Shown here piece after piece: positions 47,181 through 57,121 of a stretch of DNA of 64,000 bases. Source of the DNA: Salvia splendens (lineage: Eukaryota; Streptophyta; Magnoliopsida; Lamiales; Lamiaceae); the NCBI RefSeq assembly GCF_004379255.2, contig NC_056046.1, positions 1,426,001 through 1,490,000 of the forward strand, read 5' to 3'. The position numbers and the translations under genes are program-made. Each line of letters starts with the position of its first letter. The stretch's first letter is position 1. The notes beneath the pieces are model-generated. The model had not been told where the DNA came from, made no database searches, and saw nothing but the letters and a program-made list of their open reading frames with translations.

Positions 47181-47723
47181 GTAGAGAATTTTACACTATT
47201 GTACTCTATTCGTTCCATAAAAATAAAAAATTTGAAAAATAAGTTAGTTTCATTGCGAAATTAGTAAAAAATGAGAAATAGAAAAAAAGTTGTTAAAGTT
47301 TGTTGATAGGAAATGAGACCCAGCTTATTCTAAAGAAAAATTTTGTTGAGTAGACTGACTTATGTGAGTATAAATTAATATTATTGACGTAAAAATGATG
47401 AATTTTTATCAAATTTTGGTCACAATGGATTTTAATCTTTTTTTTTCTCAATTTCTAAATTGGATGACTTATGGAGTAATATATATTCTACATCTCATAT
47501 TTTGTGATTGTTAATAGCAGGAAAGATTGAAAGTAACATAGTATAAGTATCAACTGACTTGCAAAGATGATCGAATTCAAAGAAACCATAGTTTCTTGAA
47601 AACGTAAATTTTATTCAATAATGAAAACCGATTACAAAACAACTATTCATAGCCTAGCAACTGAAAAGGAAACCACGGAAATGAAAATAAAATTTGGAAA
47701 AAAAATAAAATTAAACTACTATC
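47181..47723. other. Spacer between gene copies A and B
   Basis: AT-rich. The stretch 47498-47575 (ATATTTTGTGATTGTTAAT..., ACTGACTTGCAAAGATGATC) matches 42568-42640, the downstream flank of copy A, supporting a tandem duplication of the whole gene region. Confidence 0.6.
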
Positions 47724-47874
47724 TCAGACTGCTGCGACTTCTCCAGCTTCGTTGTCATCGATGGCTTTCATCTTAAGGTCTTTCTTGAAGGAACTAAGAC
47801 CAGAAGCCACCAACATCACATTTCCAGCCGTATACATTAAAAATGTCGTTGGAGACTTCCTAACTGTTAGTGTC

Positions 47875-48202
47875 TGTTACGGACGTCCTCCGTAACGTGA
47901 CCGGCTATCTATCTTCTCGGACGGATAGGGTGATCAATCCTTCGACAAGCTCGAAGGAAGGCTCACGGATTTGCTGATTCACAGACGTTCTCCGATCAGC
48001 AGCAAATAGGGAACAATAATTATACTTGATACTCAAGACAAGTTTAGGGAAAATATTATATTGATTGAATGAAAAAAGTGATAACAATAACTCCTATTTA
48101 TAATGCTACTAACTTAATGAACAAGAAAACAAAGATATAGAAAAAGATACGCAAATCCCTAATATATCTAAACTAAATATTCATAGTATAAGACTCGTAT
48201 CA
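47875..48202 (-). repeat. 3' LTR of gag-only element 2
   Basis: 328 bp; no difference from 49833-50160 found on reading both through. Confidence 0.85.
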
Positions 48203-48283
48203 ACTCCCCCACGGTTAAAATTCACCTTGTCCTCAAGGTGGGAACCACAAACCAAGGACGAGAGTTGAAAGCAAAAGCTTTAG

Positions 48284-49597
48284 CTAGACGTCTCCTCCTG
48301 GATCAAACACATATCGAGCAGCTGAATGTCTCCCTTTATCACCTTTGTCAAAAGTCAACAAAGGAGACCCAATGTTGTCGGCAAAATTCCATGCCAAAAC
48401 GAAAAGCTTGTTCACGCCTCCCAGAATGCCCAAGCATGGCATGTCATTACTCGGAGGGATCAACCTTGCATCTTTGTCGAGCGATGTTGATCGATGATTC
48501 ATACTTGGAACATCACCGACATTCAAATCCACATTGACACAAGCAATTACGGGCAATTCGGTGTAAGCATCATCTCCTTTCTTGCCCCAACAATTTCCAA
48601 CAACATTTTTGGATGACACTTGAACAACATTGAGTGAGGCGATTATCTTCTCCACTTCACCAATAGAACCATCCTCCTCTTTATCTTCTAGCAATGTCTC
48701 CTCCTTTTCACCAATCTTCTCATCATATACCCCAACGAGCACTTGCGGTGGCTCATTGTCGTTCTTGACAATCCCTTTGTTCTGGAGGAACTCTCCAGGG
48801 GACTTGTTGTTTGGAACATCAAGAGGAGCGCCATCATTGTGAACATCGGTAATGTCATTGGGAACATCATCACCGAATACTATCGTGAGAGTATTATCAG
48901 TTTTCTCGTCGGCTAAATTCTCACCTTGAATGTTTTCCTCAAACTCCTCCCCATCATCCGCATAACAGAGAATGCGTTGTTTACACACATGTCCCATCAC
49001 CCATTTCTCGGGGCAGTGCCAGCAGAGACCCAACCTGGATCGTTCTGACTTCTCCGCCTGGGAGACCCGTATTAGCGGCAGACGTGGCTGCTCCGGAGTT
49101 TGGCTGGTCACACGCGCGGGCTGACTGTACAGGTCCCGCGTTGGCTTTTCGGTGGAGTAGCGGGGCTGGTGGGAGGCGGGCTGGACTCGCGCTCTCACCT
49201 CCTCCCGAGGGCGAGGTCGGTCCCAGCACGTCTCCGAGCGTCGGGGCCGGTCAACGGTCGGGTAGCCGCGGTCCTGCTGTTGCGCCGGTGGGTCCCAACA
49301 GGTAGGTCGGCGCTTAGGCGGTGATGGCGAGTACATATCTAGCTCGTAGGATGAAGAATGCTGATATGCAGTGGTCCGACGGGTCCATGGTGGGTCCCAA
49401 CAAGTGGGCTTTCTCCGACGGGTCCAGGGTGATTCTGTATCAGGCCACGACGGCGGACGGAGTACTTCCGCCCGGCTGCTCGGAGGGTCCCAACAGGTTA
49501 CACGACGAGGTTGGACCGGCTGGTAGGGACGGAATGGCTGTGTGGCTTGAGGGAAGTCGTATTGACGACGATGATAACCGGCGTAGTCGTATGACAT
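48284..49597 (-). CDS. Gag-like ORF of LTR element 2 (437 aa)
   Basis: It starts MSYDYAGYHRRQYDFPQATQ, then has four TCWDPP/TCWDRP repeats (residues about 34, 65, 99 and 123) in an Arg/Pro-rich region. A CCHC-type knuckle LCWHCPEKWVMGHVCK follows (C192, C195, H203, C205), with the C-x2-C-x7-H-x-C spacing typical of plant Ty3/gypsy Gag. The second half is acidic (many D/E/N). It ends with the block shared with element 1 (ARLIPPSNDMPCLGILGGVN, then FVLAWNFADNIGSPLL and RYVFDPGGD). Gag binds RNA and forms the particle; here it is the only protein encoded. The frame is intact. Confidence 0.75.
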   Translation of the reverse strand: MSYDYAGYHRRQYDFPQATQPFRPYQPVQPRRVTCWDPPSSRAEVLRPPSWPDTESPWTRRRKPTCWDPPWTRRTTAYQHSSSYELDMYSPSPPKRRPTCWDPPAQQQDRGYPTVDRPRRSETCWDRPRPREEVRARVQPASHQPRYSTEKPTRDLYSQPARVTSQTPEQPRLPLIRVSQAEKSERSRLGLCWHCPEKWVMGHVCKQRILCYADDGEEFEENIQGENLADEKTDNTLTIVFGDDVPNDITDVHNDGAPLDVPNNKSPGEFLQNKGIVKNDNEPPQVLVGVYDEKIGEKEETLLEDKEEDGSIGEVEKIIASLNVVQVSSKNVVGNCWGKKGDDAYTELPVIACVNVDLNVGDVPSMNHRSTSLDKDARLIPPSNDMPCLGILGGVNKLFVLAWNFADNIGSPLLTFDKGDKGRHSAARYVFDPGGDV

Positions 49598-49832
49598 GTC
49601 GACGGGCTGAAGCGTGGTTGTGGTAGATGATGATCGTCTGACTTCAACGCGGCACGCGGGAATCCTTCCCGTCGGGCGTTGCAGAAGTAGTGTTGTCCGG
49701 CGGCTAGAGCTCGGCGGATAGGCGGAACTCGGTAACCAAAGCAGTTGCTGTGCGCGGAATGTTTTCCGTCGGGCAGCGGTGTAGCTTCGGTTCGAGATGG
49801 TGGGAGGGTGAGATCACAATGAAAGCACCAGT

Positions 49833-50160
49833 TGTTACGGACGTCCTCCGTAACGTGACCGGCTATCTATCTTCTCGGACGGATAGGGTGATCAATCCTT
49901 CGACAAGCTCGAAGGAAGGCTCACGGATTTGCTGATTCACAGACGTTCTCCGATCAGCAGCAAATAGGGAACAATAATTATACTTGATACTCAAGACAAG
50001 TTTAGGGAAAATATTATATTGATTGAATGAAAAAAGTGATAACAATAACTCCTATTTATAATGCTACTAACTTAATGAACAAGAAAACAAAGATATAGAA
50101 AAAGATACGCAAATCCCTAATATATCTAAACTAAATATTCATAGTATAAGACTCGTATCA
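49833..50160 (-). repeat. 5' LTR of gag-only element 2
   Basis: 328 bp. Read on the minus strand it starts TGATACGAGTCTTATACTAT, has TATAAATAGG as a likely TATA region, and ends GGACGTCCGTAACA. Confidence 0.85.
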
Positions 50161-50429
50161 GTGTCGCAAGCGCCTTCTTATCCATGTCTCCCACCAGAGC
50201 AAGGTTCTTATTAAATACATACAATAGATGCGCCGTGGCTCCAGCCGCCAATGCCACATGTCCAGTCATGAACCTCGTAAAAGTATCCGGATGGTTCTCA
50301 CCATACTTTGATTTCAGTTCATGATGAAACCAATAGGAGACGCCCCCACTCAATCCAGTCAAAGCCGCGAAGCCCTTGACATAGTTTGGAATAGCCACAC
50401 CACCAACGACAGTATACTTGAATGCCATT

Positions 50430-51530
50430 ACAATTCACAGCCTGCACCATTACCACAATGTTATCACCAAAATCCCATCTCAACTTCCTATACACAAACA
50501 TACACTTTTTTTTTTCTTTTTAAAGCAAAAACACTACATTTTCAACATAGATTTAAAATATGGTATAGAATTCAAACATCAAACATTATTGTCAAAAAAA
50601 CACCCAGATTTTAAATATCCTTCAATACGGCATAGAATTTGAATATACAAAACCACAAACAGAGAAAGAGAGATCAAAGTGACAAATCTACAAACAGTTT
50701 GGCTACAAGCCGAGGAAGCTAACCAAGAAACCTTCAATTTCAGTAGAAATTTAAAATTTCTGTAATGACGGTAAAGAATTTGGTGCATGAAAAGGTAGAA
50801 GTATAATGGAAGAATAAATGCACGAGGTGAATTAAATAACACGTGGGCATGGATGCATGCACACGAGGGGAGAGTGAAGAATATCAGCGCGTGGCGTGAA
50901 GAATATCAGCGTTAGATCTATCATTTCAAGTTTGTTATGCAAATTCATAGCTATATAAGCTGATTTCCTTTCAGTTGTACTGCTCATGTTTTGGAATTAA
51001 TGCAAGCTGCTTCTTCTTTCTCACTTTCATCTCCATCTCATAGTTCTATACGTGTTGGTGCAATTCCGGTCACCGTTCCGATCATCGGCGACTCGTACCA
51101 GAATTTAAATACACACAAACAAATAGAGAGATCAAAGCGACGAATCTGCGAAAGTCATTATGAAATCACATCTCAACTTCTTAAACACAAAAGTTATGCA
51201 ACGCAAACCTAAAATGCAAATTGATTGTCATCTCTTTAATTGAGAAAAACCACTTTATTTTCAACAGAAAATTAAAATCTCTAAAGCCTGTAAAGAATTC
51301 GAATATAAAAAATACACAGAGAGAGATCAAAGTGGCAAATCTACGAACAGTTTGGCTACAATAAACGAACAAAAAACTAAGAGGCAGATCCAATAAAAAA
51401 GTCGATCTCCGCGGATAACAAAAGAAAGTGCAGAAAAACGGTGTTACTGTTACCTCGCTTCTTTTGCAAAATTTGGTTGATTTGCTGTTTCTGTAAAATT
51501 TTGTAGAGAGAATCAGAGAGAGATACTATG
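50430..51530. repeat. Duplicated upstream block, copy B (5' UTR intron and first exon)
   Basis: Shares long stretches with 53280-54720, including GGTGCATGAAAAGGTAGAAG, ACACGTGGGCATGGATGCAT, GCTATATAAGCTGATTTCC and CAATTCCGGTCACCGTTCCG. The block ends with the likely first exon TTTTGCAAAATTTGGTTGAT (minus-strand 5' UTR, donor after 51454). The G-box-like CACGTG and TATATAA on the plus strand resemble a promoter, but no conserved plus-strand protein follows. Confidence 0.7.
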
Positions 51531-51532
51531 TA

Positions 51533-51711
51533 CTCCCTCCGTCCCGCACTACTCGCAATTATTTCTTTTTTGGGCGTCCCAAGTTACTTGCACTCTTTCC
51601 ATTTTTAGTAAAAAATTTCACCTACAGCCGTCATTTTTGACTTTCCTATACACTCATTCCTTAATCTCCGAGCCGAAAAGGAAATGAGCGAGTAGCCCGG
51701 GACGGAGGGAG
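51533..51711. mobile_element. Stowaway-like MITE
   Basis: 179 bp with ends CTCCCTCCGTCCCGCACTAC and CCCGGGACGGAGGGAG and TA on each side (51531-51532 and 51712-51713). It sits just upstream of the putative first exon of copy B. Confidence 0.88.
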
Positions 51712-51713
51712 TA

Positions 51714-52190
51714 CTATTTTTTAATTTCAAACGATTGGTTTAGGCGACACGTGTATGGCTGAGATTGTGGTTTCTGCAGGTAGAGAGAGATGTGGTTAGG
51801 TACTCGTCTGTATTCACACACAGTTAATATTATTTTGGCATGATACACTTTTATATTTTAAATATTTATTATACTAGTGCTATCTAATGATGTACTATAT
51901 CCCAAACTAATAAAATAATTTTTTTAAATTGCCCGCTAATGTATTTAATATTCTCTCATCTTAAATTAATCCCAATAATATGTTATCCACATAACTTTTT
52001 TTTATTAAAAAAATATCAAAAGCTCAGAATTTTATTCTACTATTTGCCAATTCGTAACAAATTAAAATAAAATTATACTCCTAAAAGTTTACTATGTCCT
52101 GTCCATCCCATCCATCCATCCCATCCTAAAAGTTCGCATGAATTTCATTTCATGCGAACAACAATAGAATGAAAGCCCCATAATTCCATT
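51714..52190. other. Spacer
   Basis: AT-rich DNA with a short CCATCCATCC run near 52100-52125. No gene. Confidence 0.5.
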
Positions 52191-52250
52191 CAAGGCTGTG
52201 AAGAGCTTGATATGGTTTGGAATAACGACGCCACCAACAACAGAATATTG
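52190..52250 (-). pseudogene. Copy C of small membrane-like gene: N-terminal fragment
   Basis: The minus strand reads LQYSVVGGVVIPNHIKLFTA, aligning with MAFKYTVVGGVAIPNYVKGF of copy B. The start codon position is TTG and the frame has no continuation. Upstream repeat sequence follows at 52250-52660. Confidence 0.6.
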
Positions 52251-52660
52251 CAATTCACAGCCTGCACCATCACCACTATGTTATCACAAAATCCCTTCTC
52301 ACCTTCCTCTACATTTTCAACAGCCATTTCAATTTCATATACTACAATTTTAACATCTAAGCGACACATCTATGAATCTCATTTTATTTCAATCCCTGTA
52401 CTACAAAAACATAATGCAAAGCACTGGGAAAATTGATTTTTCCATTATTATCCTTCACAGAAAACACGCTTCATTTTCAGGGTAAAGAATTTAAACAGTA
52501 AACGCAAATACATAGAGAGATCAAAGCCAAAAATCTACGAATGTCATTATAAACCCAGTTCTCAGCTTTTCTACACAAACATTATGCTAAGCAAAACGAT
52601 CATCTTCTCTTCAACATTGTTACAGCAACAACACTTAATTTTCAACATAGATTTAAAATG

Positions 52661-53140
52661 TGTAGGGTTTAGCCTTACCTTTTTGACTTAGGCATAGCAG
52701 CTTTGTCTTCTGAAGATTATGGCTCCTTATTTCTTGCTGAAATGCAAGTCATATATGTGGAGATTTGTGAGTGTGTACGTGATGTTTTTGGAGGACACAT
52801 TGTGGACTTTCTCTTCAACCATTTTGCCTATAAAAGGAGCATGGGAGAATGCCTTTGGTGCAGCACCACTACTACTTCAGAACAAAGCTTCAAAGCTTCT
52901 GCCTTCTTCTCTCTTTTGTAGCTTAGGCTTTCTAATTCCATTATCCTAAAATATTGGTGTTAGCCTTTTGTAATCATCCCCACGTTATTAGTGAAATTTT
53001 CTCCTCCGGCCGTGGACGTAGGTCGCATGGACCGAACCACGTAAATTCTTGTGTCCATTGTCCAATTTATCTTTTTTCTCTTGCCTTTGTTATTACTATT
53101 TTTGGGTTATTAGATTGAAGCGGAACTCTGATTCCTAACA
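52661..53140 (+). mobile_element. Solo LTR, Ty1/copia-like
   Basis: 480 bp, TGTAGGGTTTAG...ATTCCTAACA, flanked by the 5-bp duplication AAATG (52656-52660 and 53141-53145). It contains CCTATAAAAGGAGC (about 52828) as a TATA region and GGACCGAACCACGTAAATTC, a motif common in plant copia LTR R/U5. No internal domain or second LTR is present, so it probably formed by LTR-LTR recombination. Confidence 0.8.
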
Positions 53141-53277
53141 AAATGTAATGTGAAAACGGTATACAGTTTAAATATTTATAAAAAAAACCACAAAAGATCA
53201 AAGTGACAAATCTACGAACAGTTCGGCTACATTGTTGAACATATTAGACATACTTTTGATTATTAATTTTACATATA

Positions 53278-54727
53278 GAAATTGCATTATAATTCACAGC
53301 CTGCACCATTACCACAATGTTATCACAAACATATACTTTTTCCTATTCAAGCATAAACACTACATTTTCAACACAGATTTAAAATACGGCAAAAACACAA
53401 ACAGTATTAACAAACAGAGAAAGAGAGAGATCAAAGAGACAAATCTACAAACAGTTTGGCTACATGCTGGGCAAACTAACCAAATAACCTTCATTTTCAG
53501 CAGAAATTTAAACTCTCTCTAAAGACGGTATACAATTAAAATATGAAACACACACACACACAATCACCGAGTCAAATATGCAAAATGATTGTCATCTCTT
53601 CAAACATTATTAGAGCAAAAACGCTTTATACTATCAAATAGGAATTTAAAAACGCTTTACCACAATGTTATCACAAAAATCCCAACTCAACTTCCTATAC
53701 ACAAACATATACTTTTTCTTATTAAAGCAAAAACATTACATTTTCAACATAGATTTAAAATACGGTATAAAATTCAAACATCAAACAGTATAGGCAAAAA
53801 ACATCCAGATTTTGAAATATCCTTCAAAACGGCATAGAATTTTAATACTCGTATAAAAAACACAAACAGAGAAAGAGAGATCAAAGTGACAAATCTACAA
53901 ACAATTTGGCTACACGCTGAGGAAGCTAACCATGGAACCTTCAATTTCGGTAGAAATTTAAAATTTCTGTAAAGACGGTAGAGAATTTGGTGCATGAAAA
54001 GGTAGAAGTATATGGAAGAATAAACGCACGAGGTGAATTAAATAACACGTGGGCATGGATGCATGCACACGAGGGGAGCGTGAAGAATATCAGCACGTGG
54101 CGTGAAGAATAGTTAGTTAGATCTATCATTTCAAGTTTGTTATGCAAATTCACAGCTATATAAGCTGATTTCCTTTCAGTTGTAATGCTCATGTTTTCTA
54201 ATTAATGCAAGCTGCTTTTTTCTCACTTTCATCTCCATCTCATAGTTCTATACGTGTTTGGTGCAATTCCGGTCACCGTTCCGATCATCGTCGACACCGA
54301 TTCCGTACCAGAATTTAAATACACAAACAAATTATGCAACACAAACCTAAAAGGCAAATTGATTTCATCTCTTTAAACATTAATTGAGCAAAACCGCTTT
54401 ATTTTCAACAGAAAATTAAAATCTCTAAAGCCTGTAAAGAATTCGAATATAAAAAAACACATAGAGAGATGAAAGTGGCAAATCTACGAACAGTTTGGCT
54501 ACAATAAACTAACCAAAAAAACTAAGAGGCAGATCCAATAAAAAAGTCGATCTATGCGGAAAACAAAAGAAAGTGCAGAAAACTTTGAATCAAATCAAAT
54601 AAACAAAGAAAATGGCGACAGTTCGTAGAATCGAAGAAAACGGTGTTACTGTTACCTCGATTCTTTTGCAAAATTTGGTTGATTTGCTGTTTCTGTAAAA
54701 TTTTGTAGAGAGAATCAGAGAGATTGA
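53278..54727. repeat. Duplicated upstream block, copy D (no coding part)
   Basis: It starts at ATGCAATT of the gene copy (minus strand, near 53285) and extends through the 5' intron equivalent to the first-exon sequence TTTTGCAAAATTTGGTTGAT at about 54666. Most of the coding exon is absent at its left edge. It is collinear with 50430-51530. Confidence 0.7.
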
Positions 54728-55110
54728 TGCAAAACGTACGACCGGCGAGAGGTGGACAACGTCGCGCAACGGCCTCACAGTGCGGACTCTGAGGACCAAG
54801 GTTTTGAAAAGTAAAATGCGGAAAATAAAACTCAAGAACTCTTGAAGGCTACATTTTGATTGATTTTGAATTGTTTTGTTGATACATAGTACATCTCTAT
54901 TTATAGGACTAGAGAAGTAATGTAGGTAGGAACTAAACAATTGGAACTATAACACTATTAATATTATATTCCTTGAAACTCTAAAGTGACTCTTTCCAAT
55001 ATTCTTGAGACTCCACACTTTCTTTTTCCAATATACTTGGGACACCTAAAGTGATCTTTCCAACCCGAGGCGTGATCGTTGCGTTTTGGAACTGCGTTTT
55101 TTTGGAGCTG
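54728..55110 (-). mobile_element. Putative LTR-retrotransposon remnant
   Basis: On the minus strand it has CTATAAATAGAGATGTACTA followed by sequence like an LTR R/U5 end. It interrupts the similarity to copy B exactly after AGAATCAGAGAGA. No partner LTR or target duplication was found, so this is tentative. Confidence 0.35.
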
Positions 55111-56181
55111 CTTTGTTTTTAAGCTATGATCTTAATATGCTGAACTGAATGAGACAAAACTAATTTAATTTAAATGATAGTAATAATCAAGATTAAGTTT
55201 GAGGTTACGTTGAATGAAACGACTCTTTGCCACCTACTCGGAAATTTCTTAGAAATTGCACATGCTGACAACCAACTCATCACCATTGATTAATTTTAGT
55301 CGGCCACCTGTTTACAGGTTTTCAAAGTCAATCATATTTTATTGCTAAAAACGGCTAGCTTTAGATTAAATTTGTTATGTTAATCTTAATAGATCGAAAT
55401 GAAATTGATATGTTTTCCTATTGAATTAATTACATGTATATTACCTTAATAATGCTGTAATGGTATTTAGTTTATAATTAGTTCAAATTTAGGTCAAAAC
55501 CACAAGTTTAAAATATATACTCGCTAATAATATGACTTGAACATTTTTCACAATTAGTATATTATTCACGAACAAAAATTCTGATGGTCAGTGTGCCAAT
55601 TAGACCCAATTATTGTAGCTAAACCATGTACCAATTATTAGCCTAAATTAATATTATGTATATATGTTAATATGAATTGAAAGGTTAATTCTATTTTATT
55701 TTTATTTACTTATTTATTGACAAATTGTTGAGTGCACACACGCCAATTATAGTATTAAATGTGATGCTATGCTTTGATTAAAGAGATGTTAGTGAGTCGC
55801 TAACTCAGCTCTCAGCGTCTAGTGATTTCTTTGAAGTGGGTTTCTTCTCTATGCATGGTTTCTTTTCTTCTATCTGCCTATTTTGTTCTTCTTTTCTTCT
55901 TCAACACAAGGCAGAAACGGATAATTTTATATCTGTATTTAAGCAATCAGAGTTTCACTCCATGTATTCAGAGTTTGAGAGATAAGGTATAGAGTTTTGA
56001 GTCGCCAATCATTTTGAGTAGCTCTACTAAATAGGAGTATATTATTTATACAATTAAAAAAAGTCAAATGATTATGTCATTAAAAACAAAACCTAAACCT
56101 TGGAGACCACAGAATGATCACTCAAGGCCGGACCTCATTAAAACCTCCATGGCGAAAAAACCCAGAGAGAAAAACACTATG
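55111..56181. other. Intergenic region
   Basis: AT-rich DNA with no supported gene or element. Confidence 0.55.
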
Positions 56182-56186
56182 AAGGA

Positions 56187-57118
56187 TGTGGTGAAGCAAA
56201 CCATATCCCACATCGGAGAATGAACAAGAGTTGCAAGCATATAAATGGGCTACCCCAACTCCATTAGTATGAGACCTTTTGGGGAGTACCCCAAGAGCAA
56301 AACCGTGAGGGCTTTGCCCAAAGCGGACAATATCATACCAATGTGGAGTTCGGGTGTGCACCACCGATACCCAACAGTGGTATCAGAGCCCTGGTTCAGG
56401 GGCTGGGCCTGTGTGGCTCGGGGTTCGATGGGTTGCGCTTGCAAGTTCTCTGATGTCTCTGCATGAGCTCGACCAAGACTTGTGGTGACCTGGTGACCTG
56501 TAACATGGGGCACAGACATGTGGTCTTGGTCTGGTGGTCTTGGTTTGAGGGGAGGATTGTGGTGAAGCAAACCATATCCCACATCGGAGAATGAACAAGA
56601 GTTGCAAGCATATAAATGGGCTACCCCAACTCCATTAGTATGAGGCCTTTTGGGGAGTACCCCAAGAGCAAAACCGTGAGGGCTTTGCCCAAAGCGGACA
56701 ATATCATACTAATGTGGAGTTCGGGTGTGCACCACCGATACCCAACAGTGGTATCAGAGCCCTGGTTCAGGGGCTGGGCCTGTGTGGCTCGGGGTTCGAT
56801 GGGTTGCGCTTGCAAGTTCTCTGATGTCTCTGCATGAGCTCGACCAAGACTTGTGGTGACCTGGTGACCTGTAACATGGGGCACAGACATGTGGTCTTGG
56901 TCTGGTGGTCTTGGTTTGAGGGGAGGATTGTGGTGAAGCAAACCATATCCCACATCGGAGAATGAACAAGAGTTGCAAGCATATAAATGGGCTACCCCAA
57001 CTCCATTAGTATGAGGCCTTTTGGGGAGTACCCCAAGAGCAAAACCGTGAGGGCTTTGCCCAAAGCGGACAATATCATACTAATGTGGAGTTCGGGTGTG
57101 CACCACCGATACCCAACA
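56187..57118 (+). mobile_element. Tandem TRIM array: LTR-int-LTR-int-LTR
   Basis: The period is 371 bp. Three 190-bp LTRs (56187-56376, 56558-56747, 56929-57118) begin TGTGGTGAAGCAAACC and end CGATACCCAACA. Between them are two internal segments of 181 bp that start with the initiator-Met-tRNA primer site TGGTATCAGAGCC (56378, 56749) and end with the purine tract TTTGAGGGGAGGAT. LTRs contain CATATAAATGGG. No protein is encoded, as expected for a TRIM. AAGGA lies directly left of the first LTR (56182-56186), but no AAGGA follows the third. Open frames here are antisense shadows. Confidence 0.88.
56378..56390 (+). other. TRIM primer-binding site (tRNA-iMet type)
   Basis: TGGTATCAGAGCC, one base after the LTR end. 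The same 13 bases recur at 56749 and at 57986 in the copia element. Confidence 0.9.
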
Positions 57119-57121
57119 GTA

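Larger units (their letters stand above)
47875..50160 (-). mobile_element. Gag-only LTR retrotransposon (TR-GAG type), element 2, complete
   Basis: 2286 bp, flanked by the 5-bp target duplication GTGTC (47870-47874 and 50161-50165). LTRs of 328 bp (47875-48202 and 49833-50160) appear identical. Read on the minus strand it runs LTR, primer site ACTGGTGCTTTCATTGTGAT, one ORF, a CCGTGGGGGAGT purine tract, LTR. It encodes no protease, RT, RNase H or integrase. The LTR ends and primer site match element 1, but the LTR bodies are clearly diverged, so the two are subfamilies. The zinc knuckle type suggests a Ty3/gypsy origin. Confidence 0.88.
47724..50428 (-). pseudogene. Copy B of small membrane-like gene, split by an LTR element
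   Basis: I do not recognise the family. The coding exon begins at an ATG at 50428 and is interrupted after codon 89 by the element at 47875-50160; the remainder is 47869-47724. Disregarding the element and one copy of its target duplication, the frame is open for 137 residues. Parts: MAFKYTVVGGVAIPNYVKG; GLSGGVSYWFHHELKSKYGE; MTGHVALAAGATAHLLYVF; SPTTFLMYTAGNVMLVASGL; and a charged tail ending GEVAAV. Two or three hydrophobic segments suggest a small membrane protein. Upstream is a non-coding first exon ending at 51454 (GAG|GTAACA) and a 1.0-kb 5' UTR intron with acceptor GTGCAG|GC at 50441/50442. As it stands the gene should not yield the full protein. Confidence 0.7.

Noticed and set aside
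49084..49626. Plus-strand frames of 73-101 codons
   Set aside because: Antisense to the intact gag-like ORF of element 2.
50991..51212. Possible plus-strand gene starting MELMQAASSFSLSS
   Set aside because: The equivalent block at 54.2 kb has indels that destroy the frame, so coding conservation is not supported.
52703..52949. Two overlapping frames of 72-76 codons
   Set aside because: They fall inside the solo LTR across its TATA and leader region.
56245..56982. Repeated frames of 70-110 codons on both strands
   Set aside because: They recur every 371 bp within non-coding TRIM sequence and do not match known proteins.
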